Part shown: positions 27,965 through 34,188 of the stretch, piece by piece
How the letters are laid out: the number at the start of each line of letters is the position of its first letter
Position numbering within the stretch: position 1 is the first letter of the stretch
Made by a program: the position numbers and the translations under genes
Notes under the pieces: generated by a model
Databases searched by the model: none
Told to the model about the DNA's origin: nothing
Seen by the model: only the letters and a program-made list of their open reading frames with translations
Source of the DNA: a virus
Length of the DNA: 34,188 nucleotides
Virus record (IMG/VR): IMGVR_UViG_3300023284_002089
Span: 1 to 34,188 of that record
Reading direction: 5' to 3' (one strand)

Positions 27965-28309
27965 CTAGTTGTTCGTATTAACCGAAAGCTCAATCGTGCC
28001 CGCTGAAATGGCAGTGTCACCCCTCAGGATAACAGTGCTTGGCAAGACAGCCCAGTCCTTGAAAATGAAAGAGGACGCGGGGATATAAGCCCCGTCCGTG
28101 CAGCCCGCCGCTGGGCCATCGGTTAAACAGAGAAAGGCATCGACAGCGGAGTTGTTTATCACGCTCCACCCCCGGCCCCCCACATTGTCAATTTGAAGTA
28201 CCCCAGCCGAAACATAGTCGCCCGGAACGGTTGTCACAGCGGCGTCTCTGATCACCGTTGCCGCAAAAATGTTTGATGAAATGAAAAGTAAGGCAAGTAG
28301 AACTCTCAT
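27965..28309 (-). CDS. Small Sec-exported protein
   Basis: A 114-residue protein. MRVLLALLFISSNIFA is a signal peptide. The mature domain (YVSAGVLQIDNVGGRGWSVI, NNSAVDAFLCLTDGPAAGC, STVILRGDTAISAGTIELSV) is a compact beta sandwich with three Cys, resembling small phage head or fibre decoration proteins. GGAGGGGTTA precedes the ATG. It is the first gene of the exported cassette and divergent from the nuclease operon. Confidence 0.65.
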   Translation of the reverse strand: MRVLLALLFISSNIFAATVIRDAAVTTVPGDYVSAGVLQIDNVGGRGWSVINNSAVDAFLCLTDGPAAGCTDGAYIPASSFIFKDWAVLPSTVILRGDTAISAGTIELSVNTNN

Positions 28310-28344
28310 TAACCCCTCCAGTTTTTACCCCGAAAATATACAGG

Positions 28345-28372
28345 TTGGATTTGTTGCCTACAACATTATAAC
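28345..28372 (+). promoter_or_regulatory. Promoter and operator of the plus nuclease operon
   Basis: TTGGAT (-35), 16 bases, TATAAC (-10, 28,367-28,372). The inverted repeat TGTTG-CCTA-CAACA (28,352-28,365) fills the spacer and could bind a repressor. The ATG lies eight bases after the -10, so the mRNA would be almost leaderless. Confidence 0.5.
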
Positions 28373-28380
28373 ATTGAGAC

Positions 28381-28629
28381 ATGAACTTATTAAAATTAAT
28401 GCGTCGCAATAGGCAGAATCGAAAGGCGTCTATCAAATACTTCAGCGAAGTGAAATCCATTCGTCAACTATGTTCACAGCTTGCAAAGCTTGAGGGCAAG
28501 AAATCTGAGTCCAGTATCGGCAACGTGAGGGAGCTAGTAAAACTCTTGGCAATCGCCTTGCAAAACCCTAAGGTCCTCAGACTAATGAAAGATTATGGCA
28601 AGCGCACGGCGAAAAAAAAGCTCCGCTAA
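28381..28629 (+). CDS. 82-residue basic hypothetical protein
   Basis: Basic and helical (MNLLKLMRRNRQNRKASIKY, then IRQLCSQLAKLEGKKSESSI). No signal, no membrane segment. It would have almost no leader: the promoter -10 is eight bases upstream. It overlaps the nuclease gene start by 35 bases. A nucleic-acid-binding role is likely from charge alone. No family is recognised. Confidence 0.65.
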   Translation: MNLLKLMRRNRQNRKASIKYFSEVKSIRQLCSQLAKLEGKKSESSIGNVRELVKLLAIALQNPKVLRLMKDYGKRTAKKKLR

Positions 28630-29095
28630 AGAACGAGACATTCTAGCCCCCATAAAGATCTGGCTCGCATGGCATCAGAAGATGGGACTTCTTAAGTTCC
28701 AGCGTGTACATGTGGGGCCCATCTTTGTGAGCAAGGGATTCGGAACCAAATTCGTTCCCAATGAAGACATGGCTGGTACCTGGGATCTGTGGGTACTGGC
28801 TAATGGCAAATGGGGTATCATAGAAACTAAGAGGGAGGGGGAATACCTAACGCCTGATCAAACCGACTTCGGGTTAGATTGCCTCAGGCACGGAGCCAAG
28901 CTACTCGTAGCCAGAAACCCCCAAATAGCCATCGAATTTGTGGAGGAGGTTTTACTTGATCGAGTTATTCAAAAGCCTCGAAGCAGGCCATTTACTCATT
29001 CTTGGGACTCTCTGGCTAGTGCTGAACTTCGCAAAGGTCTTAGTAGCTCTCGTTATAAAGAGAAGAGGGGTAAATGGAAACGGGGGAAGCGCTGA
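28595..29095 (+). CDS. VRR-NUC-type nuclease
   Basis: A 166-residue protein. Within a restriction-enzyme-like fold: NEDMAGTWDLWVLANGKWGI (catalytic Asp in the G-T-W-D motif), then IETKREGEYLTPDQTDF (E-x-K and the Q/D after it), and RHGAKLLVARNP. This is the VRR-NUC pattern found in phage recombination or Holliday-junction nucleases. It overlaps a basic small gene upstream and a membrane protein gene downstream. The C-terminal 40 residues (SRPFTHSWDSLASAELRKGL) are basic and less conserved-looking. Confidence 0.85.
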   Translation: MASARRKKSSAKERDILAPIKIWLAWHQKMGLLKFQRVHVGPIFVSKGFGTKFVPNEDMAGTWDLWVLANGKWGIIETKREGEYLTPDQTDFGLDCLRHGAKLLVARNPQIAIEFVEEVLLDRVIQKPRSRPFTHSWDSLASAELRKGLSSSRYKEKRGKWKRGKR

Positions 29096-29252
29096 GGGCT
29101 ACGGCATAGCCATGCAATTAATCTCAGGCAATCAAAGAGATCAAGCACACCTAATAAAAGAGATCGTTGCTGAGCAACTTCAAATCAGACAGGTGATGGA
29201 AGGCATTATGGAAAGAGTCAATGTCGTTGAGAAAAGCAATATGATCAACTAG
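28956..29252 (+). CDS. Small membrane protein overlapping the nuclease gene
   Basis: A 98-residue protein from TTG 28956, chosen because GGAGGAGGTTTTAC lies exactly before it; a TTG 18 bases upstream has no such site. It starts MIELFKSLEAGHLLILGTLW. The transmembrane segment spans about residues 10-32, then a basic hinge and a C-terminal charged helix (QRDQAHLIKEIVAEQLQIRQ). The topology resembles small holin-like or membrane scaffold proteins. It overlaps the nuclease gene by 140 bases in another frame. Confidence 0.55.
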   Translation: MIELFKSLEAGHLLILGTLWLVLNFAKVLVALVIKRRGVNGNGGSAEGYGIAMQLISGNQRDQAHLIKEIVAEQLQIRQVMEGIMERVNVVEKSNMIN

Positions 29253-29439
29253 CCTTCCATGGGTTTTCTTTCATCCACTTCAATTGCTTTTCAGAGGACT
29301 CCATGAGCCTCACCGAACCCATATCGCTTCCAGCCATCTTAACCCACTTATAGAATTCTTTCACATTCTCTTCACTTACCTTGCCTCGCTTAATAAAAAA
29401 CATCAGGATTGAAAGAATCCCTTCAATGATTACGCTCAT
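29245..29439 (-). CDS. 64-residue membrane-associated protein of the lysis region
   Basis: Starts MSVIIEGILSILMFFIKRGK, a short hydrophobic helix followed by basic residues, then a charged helix (NVKEFYKWVKMAGSDMGSVR). It overlaps the lipoprotein gene by four bases (ATGA) and is third in a unit with the endolysin. An inner-membrane lysis accessory is possible. The length and single N-terminal helix would suit a small inner-spanin-like protein, but this is inference. Confidence 0.6.
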   Translation of the reverse strand: MSVIIEGILSILMFFIKRGKVSEENVKEFYKWVKMAGSDMGSVRLMESSEKQLKWMKENPWKAS

Positions 29440-30152
29440 TGTGCCTCCCTAACTGGAACGCCCTCAAACCCGACAAAGGTTATTTTAGCCTTCCTCTTAT
29501 CCCTGGTGTCGAAATGATAGTGACATTTACCTGGGCTCACCTTCAGATCAAAGCTATGGGGGGCCACCTTTTTGAAGGAATTGCAGGGGCCCCTGTCGCT
29601 TGGCTCGGGGGACACCAGTCTAATGTCTTCTTTGAATACAATGCGCTGATAACTATCTGCTTTGGCCTGGCAACTTCCCACGCCGTTGATTGTTGCCCTC
29701 GGCATCCAATTGCAAAGAAGATCGACCTTCAGTTTGTAGTTGGGATCCTCAAAGAAAATCAACGCCCAGGAATGCCTGGCCTTTTGTGAGGATTCATAAA
29801 CGTCTATCATAAGCGGGCAGGTCCTCTCTATTTCCACGGGGCTTAGGTTTTCATAGGTCCACGCAAACTTCCTGGGCCCTACTCTTATGCCAAGAAATTT
29901 CTTTGTTTTCTTCTCGGCCGAAAATGTGCCATGGCATGACTTGATGATGATCAAATCCACATCGCCTCTGGGCTCTATCAGTATGTGATATTTCTTAGCC
30001 CTTGGTACCGTAGCCACGCCTTCAAAGTAGACGCCGTTAATGGTGAGCCCTACATCCTTCTTCCAGAAAACTTTTCTATCTAGTATCTGGTGCGTAGACG
30101 CACAGGAACACAGCAATAGAACCAAGAATAAGTAGAAGAAACTTTGCTTCAT
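29436..30152 (-). CDS. Lipoprotein of the lysis cassette
   Basis: A 238-residue protein. MKQSFFYLFLVLLLCSCAST ends in a lipobox (LCSC; Cys17). The mature protein is beta-rich with Cys in IIIKSCHGTF, ERTCPLMID, LLCNWMP, GSCQAKAD, GPCNSFK and PGKCHYHF, giving several potential disulfides. It overlaps the endolysin gene by four bases. Outer spanins are lipoproteins encoded next to endolysins, but they are usually far smaller, so a different envelope role must be considered. No family is recognised. Confidence 0.65.
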   Translation of the reverse strand: MKQSFFYLFLVLLLCSCASTHQILDRKVFWKKDVGLTINGVYFEGVATVPRAKKYHILIEPRGDVDLIIIKSCHGTFSAEKKTKKFLGIRVGPRKFAWTYENLSPVEIERTCPLMIDVYESSQKARHSWALIFFEDPNYKLKVDLLCNWMPRATINGVGSCQAKADSYQRIVFKEDIRLVSPEPSDRGPCNSFKKVAPHSFDLKVSPGKCHYHFDTRDKRKAKITFVGFEGVPVREAQ

Positions 30153-30595
30153 CGAATGACACCGTAGTATTTAAGGTTCGTTTGGTTTAAACCTGTTTGA
30201 TGAAACTTACCAGATAGATCTGTGATGCCTATCCACAGTGCGCGATGATTGGATTCCCTGCTGTCTACATGAAACCCTATGGGGGATTTCATTCCTGACG
30301 CCGCATGGTTTGGGTACACCCCCACCCCCATAAAGGGGAATCTCAGGATATCGAAAATCATATTGAGCTTTCCGTATTCATAGCACTCCACCACGAAATC
30401 AACGGCCTTGCCGCTTGGGTGTTGCGAGCCAGAGGTTTCGCGTTTGCCTATACCAGAAGTGACGATGATCTTTCTTTCGATGTATTCCCTGAAGGCGTCT
30501 AGGATGAAGATAACCCCGAACTCCATTTTAGTCGGATCTCCCCAATTCTCATTGGGTTTGAAATGTTTGATGTGATTCCAGTCAGATGGCTTCAT
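30149..30595 (-). CDS. Peptidase M15-family endolysin
   Basis: A 148-residue protein. It starts MKPSDWNHIKHFKPNENWGD, the usual beginning of phage M15_3-type peptidases. SGSQHPSGKAVDFVVE supplies the zinc-binding His and Asp (S-x-H-x-x-G-x-A-x-D) and GFHVDSR supplies the second His. These enzymes cleave peptide crosslinks in peptidoglycan (D-Ala-D-Ala or L-Ala-D-Glu). No signal peptide, so a holin or other release step is needed. The gene lies in the same unit as two membrane-related genes. Confidence 0.85.
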   Translation of the reverse strand: MKPSDWNHIKHFKPNENWGDPTKMEFGVIFILDAFREYIERKIIVTSGIGKRETSGSQHPSGKAVDFVVECYEYGKLNMIFDILRFPFMGVGVYPNHAASGMKSPIGFHVDSRESNHRALWIGITDLSGKFHQTGLNQTNLKYYGVIR

Positions 30596-30656
30596 AAAAG
30601 AGGGGCCCCACCACAGAGCCCCCCAACCTCAAAACATAGACCTTAAGTCTAGGTTA
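30596..30656 (-). terminator. Hairpins between helical-protein and endolysin genes
   Basis: On the minus strand, first TAGAC/GTCTA with TTTT after it (near 30,635-30,655; weak), then GGGGC-N11-GCCCC followed by TCTTTT directly before the endolysin ATG (30,596-30,622). No ordinary ribosome site is visible in this gap. The second hairpin could be an attenuator that limits early endolysin expression. Confidence 0.4.
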
Positions 30657-30674
30657 TGTATTCAGAATATAATA

Positions 30675-31001
30675 TCACAGAATTTTTCCAAGGAATTGCC
30701 CGATGTGTAGAGCAACACCTAGGGCTGCCTCGACTTTCTTTTCAACCTCATCATCGGCAATATTATAACCAGCCTTGGCCCAGGCGTGGACTTCCTTTCG
30801 TTCCTGATCACTTAGGTCAGCCATTTGTTTAGGTGCGTCTTTGAGTGCCTTAATAAAGGGGACTACTTTCATGACAGGTGCCAACACAAGACCGAGATCA
30901 TTAGCGTCGATCTTGCCATCTGCTTTTGCTAGGTCCACCATCATATGAAGACTCATCGGTAGAGCCAACACGTCTTTTAATGCCTGTGTTCCTTCTTCCA
31001 T
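30675..31001 (-). CDS. Helical hypothetical protein before the endolysin
   Basis: A 108-residue protein, almost all alpha-helical: MEEGTQALKDVLALPMSLHM, LAKADGKIDANDLGLVLAPV and a C-terminal amphipathic helix VALHIGQFLGKIL. The segment ADGKIDANDL looks like a single short acidic loop, similar to TerB- or EF-hand-type turns. Such small helical proteins often precede phage endolysins, and holin-like action is possible although no clean membrane segment is present. AAAGGAGATAATA precedes ATG. Confidence 0.6.
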   Translation of the reverse strand: MEEGTQALKDVLALPMSLHMMVDLAKADGKIDANDLGLVLAPVMKVVPFIKALKDAPKQMADLSDQERKEVHAWAKAGYNIADDEVEKKVEAALGVALHIGQFLGKIL

Positions 31002-31012
31002 TATTATCTCCT

Positions 31013-31702
31013 TTAGGTTTTGATTATAAAATTGTGCGTGATCGATGGATCCAAATGAGCATTCGTGCTGTTGGTTAATCCCGTTGAATTGGTTGTGGGG
31101 TTTTTGTTGTTGGTATGAGAGTTTGTGTTGTAATTGGTTCCTGCCCCGTCACCAGCCTGAATATTTACTCCACCTAAAACTCCTCCAGTAGTTATCCCAA
31201 TTTGTGTGCCCCCCGAATTAAAAGTATCATCGGTACCAACTTTAGCCACATACCATTGATGATTATGGGACGGGGTTGTGTGGGAATGGCTGGGGAGAGT
31301 GTGTGTGTGGGTTTCATTCCCGAATTCGTCTCCAACTACCCTAGTAGTCAGTCCCCCTCCACCCGCTGCATTATCTCCTACTGGACCGCGTGATCTGTGA
31401 TCAGGCACGTTAAAAGTCGTGGAACCATCTCCAGCCCCATAGGTTTCACCAATGACTGCGAACAAGTCAGAAAAGGTAGTTCGGCTGATTGCTTGCCCGT
31501 CACAAATTATCCACCCAGTCGGGGCACTAGCTCCCCCGTACATTCTGATTTCACCCACCAGAAGGGAGACCGCACTAGAGGTTTCCAGGTCTCCGATTCG
31601 TGTTTCGTGATCATCAAAGTTGAGCCTGACTGTATCAAAAAGCTCTTGAGTTACCGGATCGCCTGCCTCAATTTGTGTTGGATCAATTGGACTGAAGGCC
31701 AT
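31013..31702 (-). CDS. Phage tail collar-domain protein
   Basis: A 229-residue protein. Residues 45-105 are the tail collar domain: VGEIRMYGGASAPTGWIICD, GQAISRTTFSDLFAVIGETY, then GDGSTTFNVPDHRSRGPVG. The C-terminal part is rich in His, Thr and Asn (THTHTLPSHSHTTPSHNHQW), a beta-helix or fibre-tip style seen in short tail fibres and microcystin-dependent-like proteins. It has no signal peptide, unlike the cassette at 24,229-28,309. It would take part in receptor binding at the tail tip. Confidence 0.85.
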   Translation of the reverse strand: MAFSPIDPTQIEAGDPVTQELFDTVRLNFDDHETRIGDLETSSAVSLLVGEIRMYGGASAPTGWIICDGQAISRTTFSDLFAVIGETYGAGDGSTTFNVPDHRSRGPVGDNAAGGGGLTTRVVGDEFGNETHTHTLPSHSHTTPSHNHQWYVAKVGTDDTFNSGGTQIGITTGGVLGGVNIQAGDGAGTNYNTNSHTNNKNPTTNSTGLTNSTNAHLDPSITHNFIIKT

Positions 31703-31711
31703 AGTTCACCC

Positions 31712-34188
31712 CTACCAAATAAGGTTTATACCAAACGTCTTTGAATCGTTGTCAATCATTCCGTTGTTATCTGTGATGTACCCATTCAAAAGTAATTCCT
31801 TGTCGGGGGCCTCTGAGAAATCCTTCGCGTCGTTTTCCGTGATGGCCCCGCACCGCGAAAACGCATTAGACAAATCATCAAAGATTATCTCCGTATTTGG
31901 AACCCCCCGCTTGACGGTGCTGGCCATCCCTATTTTAGATTTTAACTCACCGCCTATGCGCTCATAGAGATCGGGATGGTTGAATGTCACCTTGTCATTG
32001 ATATCCGATAGTTGGCCCTGGAGTTTCAACTGCAACGACACCAGCGTTCTAGAAAGCTCAAGCAAGAAGGCCCACCTCGTAGAGAAGATCCTCGCAGAAT
32101 CCTCACTCACCAGCACGGTATCGACAGTCAATTCCTTATCGGTGTCAGCCAGGAACGTCGCTACATCTGATGTATGGGATCGAACATCAGAGACTGAAAC
32201 TAGAGAATCCTTATCAAACTCACGTGTGTTAAATGTAATGTTCACGGTTTTCACAATGGATCGACTGTCACTTTTAACAAAGAAGTTTAATACGTCTTGC
32301 CTGGAAAGCGTGAGATTGCTGGCAGTGCGGGCTGGGCTTAGAACTCCATACTCAAGCTCAAAGTCTGTGTTTTGAAACAAGACTCCAAAGACACTCCTAC
32401 TCACCTTGTTCACAATGTCCCGAAGCTTAGAGGAATCTTGGGCTGTGACCGAAGTCGGGATGGTCAGCCCTATGATGTGCGGGATATCGATGTTTGCCTG
32501 ATCAAAGGTTGAATCAAGTAGCAGTGCCCCCAACCCCGCCGTATTTAAAATGTCTTGCACAATTTCTGGCCCACGCTCCAGCCCTTTATTGCTAGTAATA
32601 TCATCAACGGGTTTGCCCACCATATCGACAGAGAGCGTTTCAGAATCTAGGTAGTTGGGACGCCTTCTAAGCTTTTCTGTTTGGTTGTTACCGCTAGTGG
32701 ATTTATCGATCATCACAGCACTGGAATCACTGAGCACAGAAACTATCTGCCTCCAGTTATTTATTCCATCTAGAATGAAATCACCAGGCTCAAGCTCCTC
32801 TGTAAATAAAGAGGGCCCCCCGTTTGAAACCACATTGCTGCCAACCGAGAAGTTCATATCAGTGCCAGAGATCGATACCGTTGTGCTTTCCTTAAACTCG
32901 TAGGAGTCTACCCCACGGTTAAGCATCAACACCCTTTCGGATATGTCTACGATGAAGTCTTCATTTTCTATGATCTCAAGGGAATCTATATAGGCCGCCC
33001 TAATGGGTTCTCTGAAAACAGAGAGACCAAGCGATGGCAGAAAAGAATAGCTCAGCACGGTCTCAATGATGTTGTCTCCAAAGATTGCATTTATGAACTG
33101 GGTTTCTCCGCTGATGGTGATGGCATCGTCTACTCTCAAATCCTCCGCGTTTGAAACCCCAAAGAGTCTTGAAGTAAAGGGTGCGGTAACGGTCACGGTT
33201 GGCCTAGAAAGATTGTGTTCTGAGATGAAATAGAATCGATTAAATCTATCGTCGATAGTTTTTGGAAAAACCGTGATGCTGGCGTCCCCAGTATCCCCGG
33301 TAAAAACCTCGGTCAGCGTAGTATCGTCAACATCAGCGTCGGGGCTACCGATATTTTCTATTTGGTATTTGACGCCTGGCTGAGTGGAGAATTCCACCTC
33401 ATCCCCCTGCCGCAAGTCTTCGGCCGTGAAGGTGCCAGATGATGGGGTGACGTCGGCAGAGCCTTCGGTAAGAGAAAACGTGCCCCGAACGGGGTAGCCC
33501 GCTGTAGTAATCTGATCGATATTAAATAGCTTCACCCCGTTTGGCCTACCGTAGACGGTGCGCTGCCTGGCTTTTTTCCCGCTTTCAGAGGCCAGAGGGG
33601 AGATGCTTCCAAACTTATCGTGGGTATAGCTCACGCCACCAATCAACGCCTGTGGAAGCGGGGCCCTAAGTTCATTAAGCGTGTCCTTTAGGGTGAATCC
33701 AATTTTCTTCGTGCTATAGCTTTTGCCCTGGACTCTGCCCCTGAAAATCAGCTTAGCCTCTGTGATATCTAGCCCTCGGTTCCATGAATAAATGAAGATT
33801 CTTTTATTCTCAAATACCAGCTTGTCATATCTGGGAACCCAGAATTCTGAGTCGTTAATGAATTCAATGGAGCCTGCGCCTTCAATCGCGCTTCCAAGAT
33901 TGGTATCCCTATTGTCTAGCTGGACGGCGAACTTAGAGGTCCTTGAGATGAAGGGGTTCCAACAAACCTCAAACCCGGTCGCTAGATCATGGGGGGCATT
34001 CGTTGGCCTATCTGAAAAGAATAGCCTGAAGGTGAGTGCAATGAACTTAGTGTTGGGATCCACCGAATCAGAGGTTTCCATGTAAAGCTTTTTGTTGGCC
34101 CTGTCGTGGAAGTAAGTGCCCGCAACTACGCTTCCCAAATCAGAGACAGACGTCACGGGGGTTTCTGAATCCGCAATGAGTATGATCA
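31712..34188 (-). CDS. Tail hub / tip protein, 5' end missing
   Basis: At least 824 residues, open to the window edge. A GTG at 34156 is not the true start: in-frame sequence before it (IILIADSETPV, 34,157-34,188) reads naturally into VTSVSDLGSVVAG. Early region: FIALTFRLFFSDRPTNAPHD and FRGRVQGKSYSTKKIGFTLK, typical of siphovirus tail-tip hub proteins whose first domain carries the tail-tube attachment ring. The centre is a series of beta domains, and the C-terminal domain contains SVSDVRSHTSDVATFLADTD. It lies before the collar-domain gene, as expected for a baseplate hub. Confidence 0.75.
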   Translation of the reverse strand, partial: IILIADSETPVTSVSDLGSVVAGTYFHDRANKKLYMETSDSVDPNTKFIALTFRLFFSDRPTNAPHDLATGFEVCWNPFISRTSKFAVQLDNRDTNLGSAIEGAGSIEFINDSEFWVPRYDKLVFENKRIFIYSWNRGLDITEAKLIFRGRVQGKSYSTKKIGFTLKDTLNELRAPLPQALIGGVSYTHDKFGSISPLASESGKKARQRTVYGRPNGVKLFNIDQITTAGYPVRGTFSLTEGSADVTPSSGTFTAEDLRQGDEVEFSTQPGVKYQIENIGSPDADVDDTTLTEVFTGDTGDASITVFPKTIDDRFNRFYFISEHNLSRPTVTVTAPFTSRLFGVSNAEDLRVDDAITISGETQFINAIFGDNIIETVLSYSFLPSLGLSVFREPIRAAYIDSLEIIENEDFIVDISERVLMLNRGVDSYEFKESTTVSISGTDMNFSVGSNVVSNGGPSLFTEELEPGDFILDGINNWRQIVSVLSDSSAVMIDKSTSGNNQTEKLRRRPNYLDSETLSVDMVGKPVDDITSNKGLERGPEIVQDILNTAGLGALLLDSTFDQANIDIPHIIGLTIPTSVTAQDSSKLRDIVNKVSRSVFGVLFQNTDFELEYGVLSPARTASNLTLSRQDVLNFFVKSDSRSIVKTVNITFNTREFDKDSLVSVSDVRSHTSDVATFLADTDKELTVDTVLVSEDSARIFSTRWAFLLELSRTLVSLQLKLQGQLSDINDKVTFNHPDLYERIGGELKSKIGMASTVKRGVPNTEIIFDDLSNAFSRCGAITENDAKDFSEAPDKELLLNGYITDNNGMIDNDSKTFGINLIW

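Noticed and set aside
28938-29252. Longer version of the small membrane protein starting 18 bases earlier
   Set aside because: The TTG at 28956 is placed exactly behind GGAGGAGG, while the earlier TTG has no ribosome site.
1-34188. Integrated prophage with attachment sites
   Set aside because: No integrase, excisionase or attachment-site repeats were found, and no host genes flank the phage genes.

Overview
The window looks like most of the genome of a tailed double-stranded DNA phage with a long, non-contractile tail (siphovirus-like). It has a large terminase, portal, scaffold, HK97-type capsid protein, tail tube, a frameshifted G/GT tail chaperone pair and a tape measure, in canonical order. 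No integrase, rRNA or tRNA was seen. Many proteins carry Sec signal peptides or lipoboxes, and an M15 endolysin is present, so a Gram-negative host is likely. The host cannot be named from sequence alone. Both window ends cut tail genes: the tape measure at the left and a tail-hub-like protein at the right. If the genome is circular or circularly permuted, the missing DNA is one gap between them. The first 257 bases are a 123-bp perfect inverted repeat that looks like a fold-back assembly or amplification artefact at that break.

Layout. 122-12,650 (minus) is the packaging, head and tail module. Read in transcription order it runs: small basic proteins, His-rich protein, small terminase, large terminase, portal, two head-completion proteins, scaffold, capsid, decoration protein, connector, tail completion, tail tube, G/GT and tape measure. 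12,640-14,870 holds small zinc-ribbon, ribbon-helix-helix, lipoprotein, membrane and secreted proteins on both strands. 14,864-20,385 (minus) is an accessory region of about 17 mostly tiny genes. Its left part is stitched together by a repeated intercistronic element carrying the stop codon of one gene and the ribosome binding site of the next. Its right part encodes a CREST-superfamily (alkaline ceramidase-like) membrane hydrolase. 20,502-24,083 (plus) is the DNA metabolism module: two HNH proteins, ParB-like protein, replication-initiator-like protein and ERF single-strand annealing protein. It is interrupted by a structured region of about 490 bases without a large gene. 24,229-28,309 (minus) is a run of five genes, all with N-terminal signal peptides. 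At least three carry sequence typical of phage tail-fibre or virion-decoration proteins. 28,381-29,252 (plus) encodes a VRR-NUC nuclease and small proteins. 29,245-34,188 (minus) is the lysis and tail-tip end: small membrane-associated protein, lipoprotein, M15 endolysin, helical protein, tail-collar protein and the partial hub protein.

The most unusual points are the exported fibre cassette (phage structural proteins do not normally carry Sec signals), the phage-borne ceramidase-like enzyme, and the repeated stop/start element of the accessory genes, some copies of which have been absorbed into coding sequence. The -1 frameshift in G/GT can be read directly from the sequence and is a strong call.
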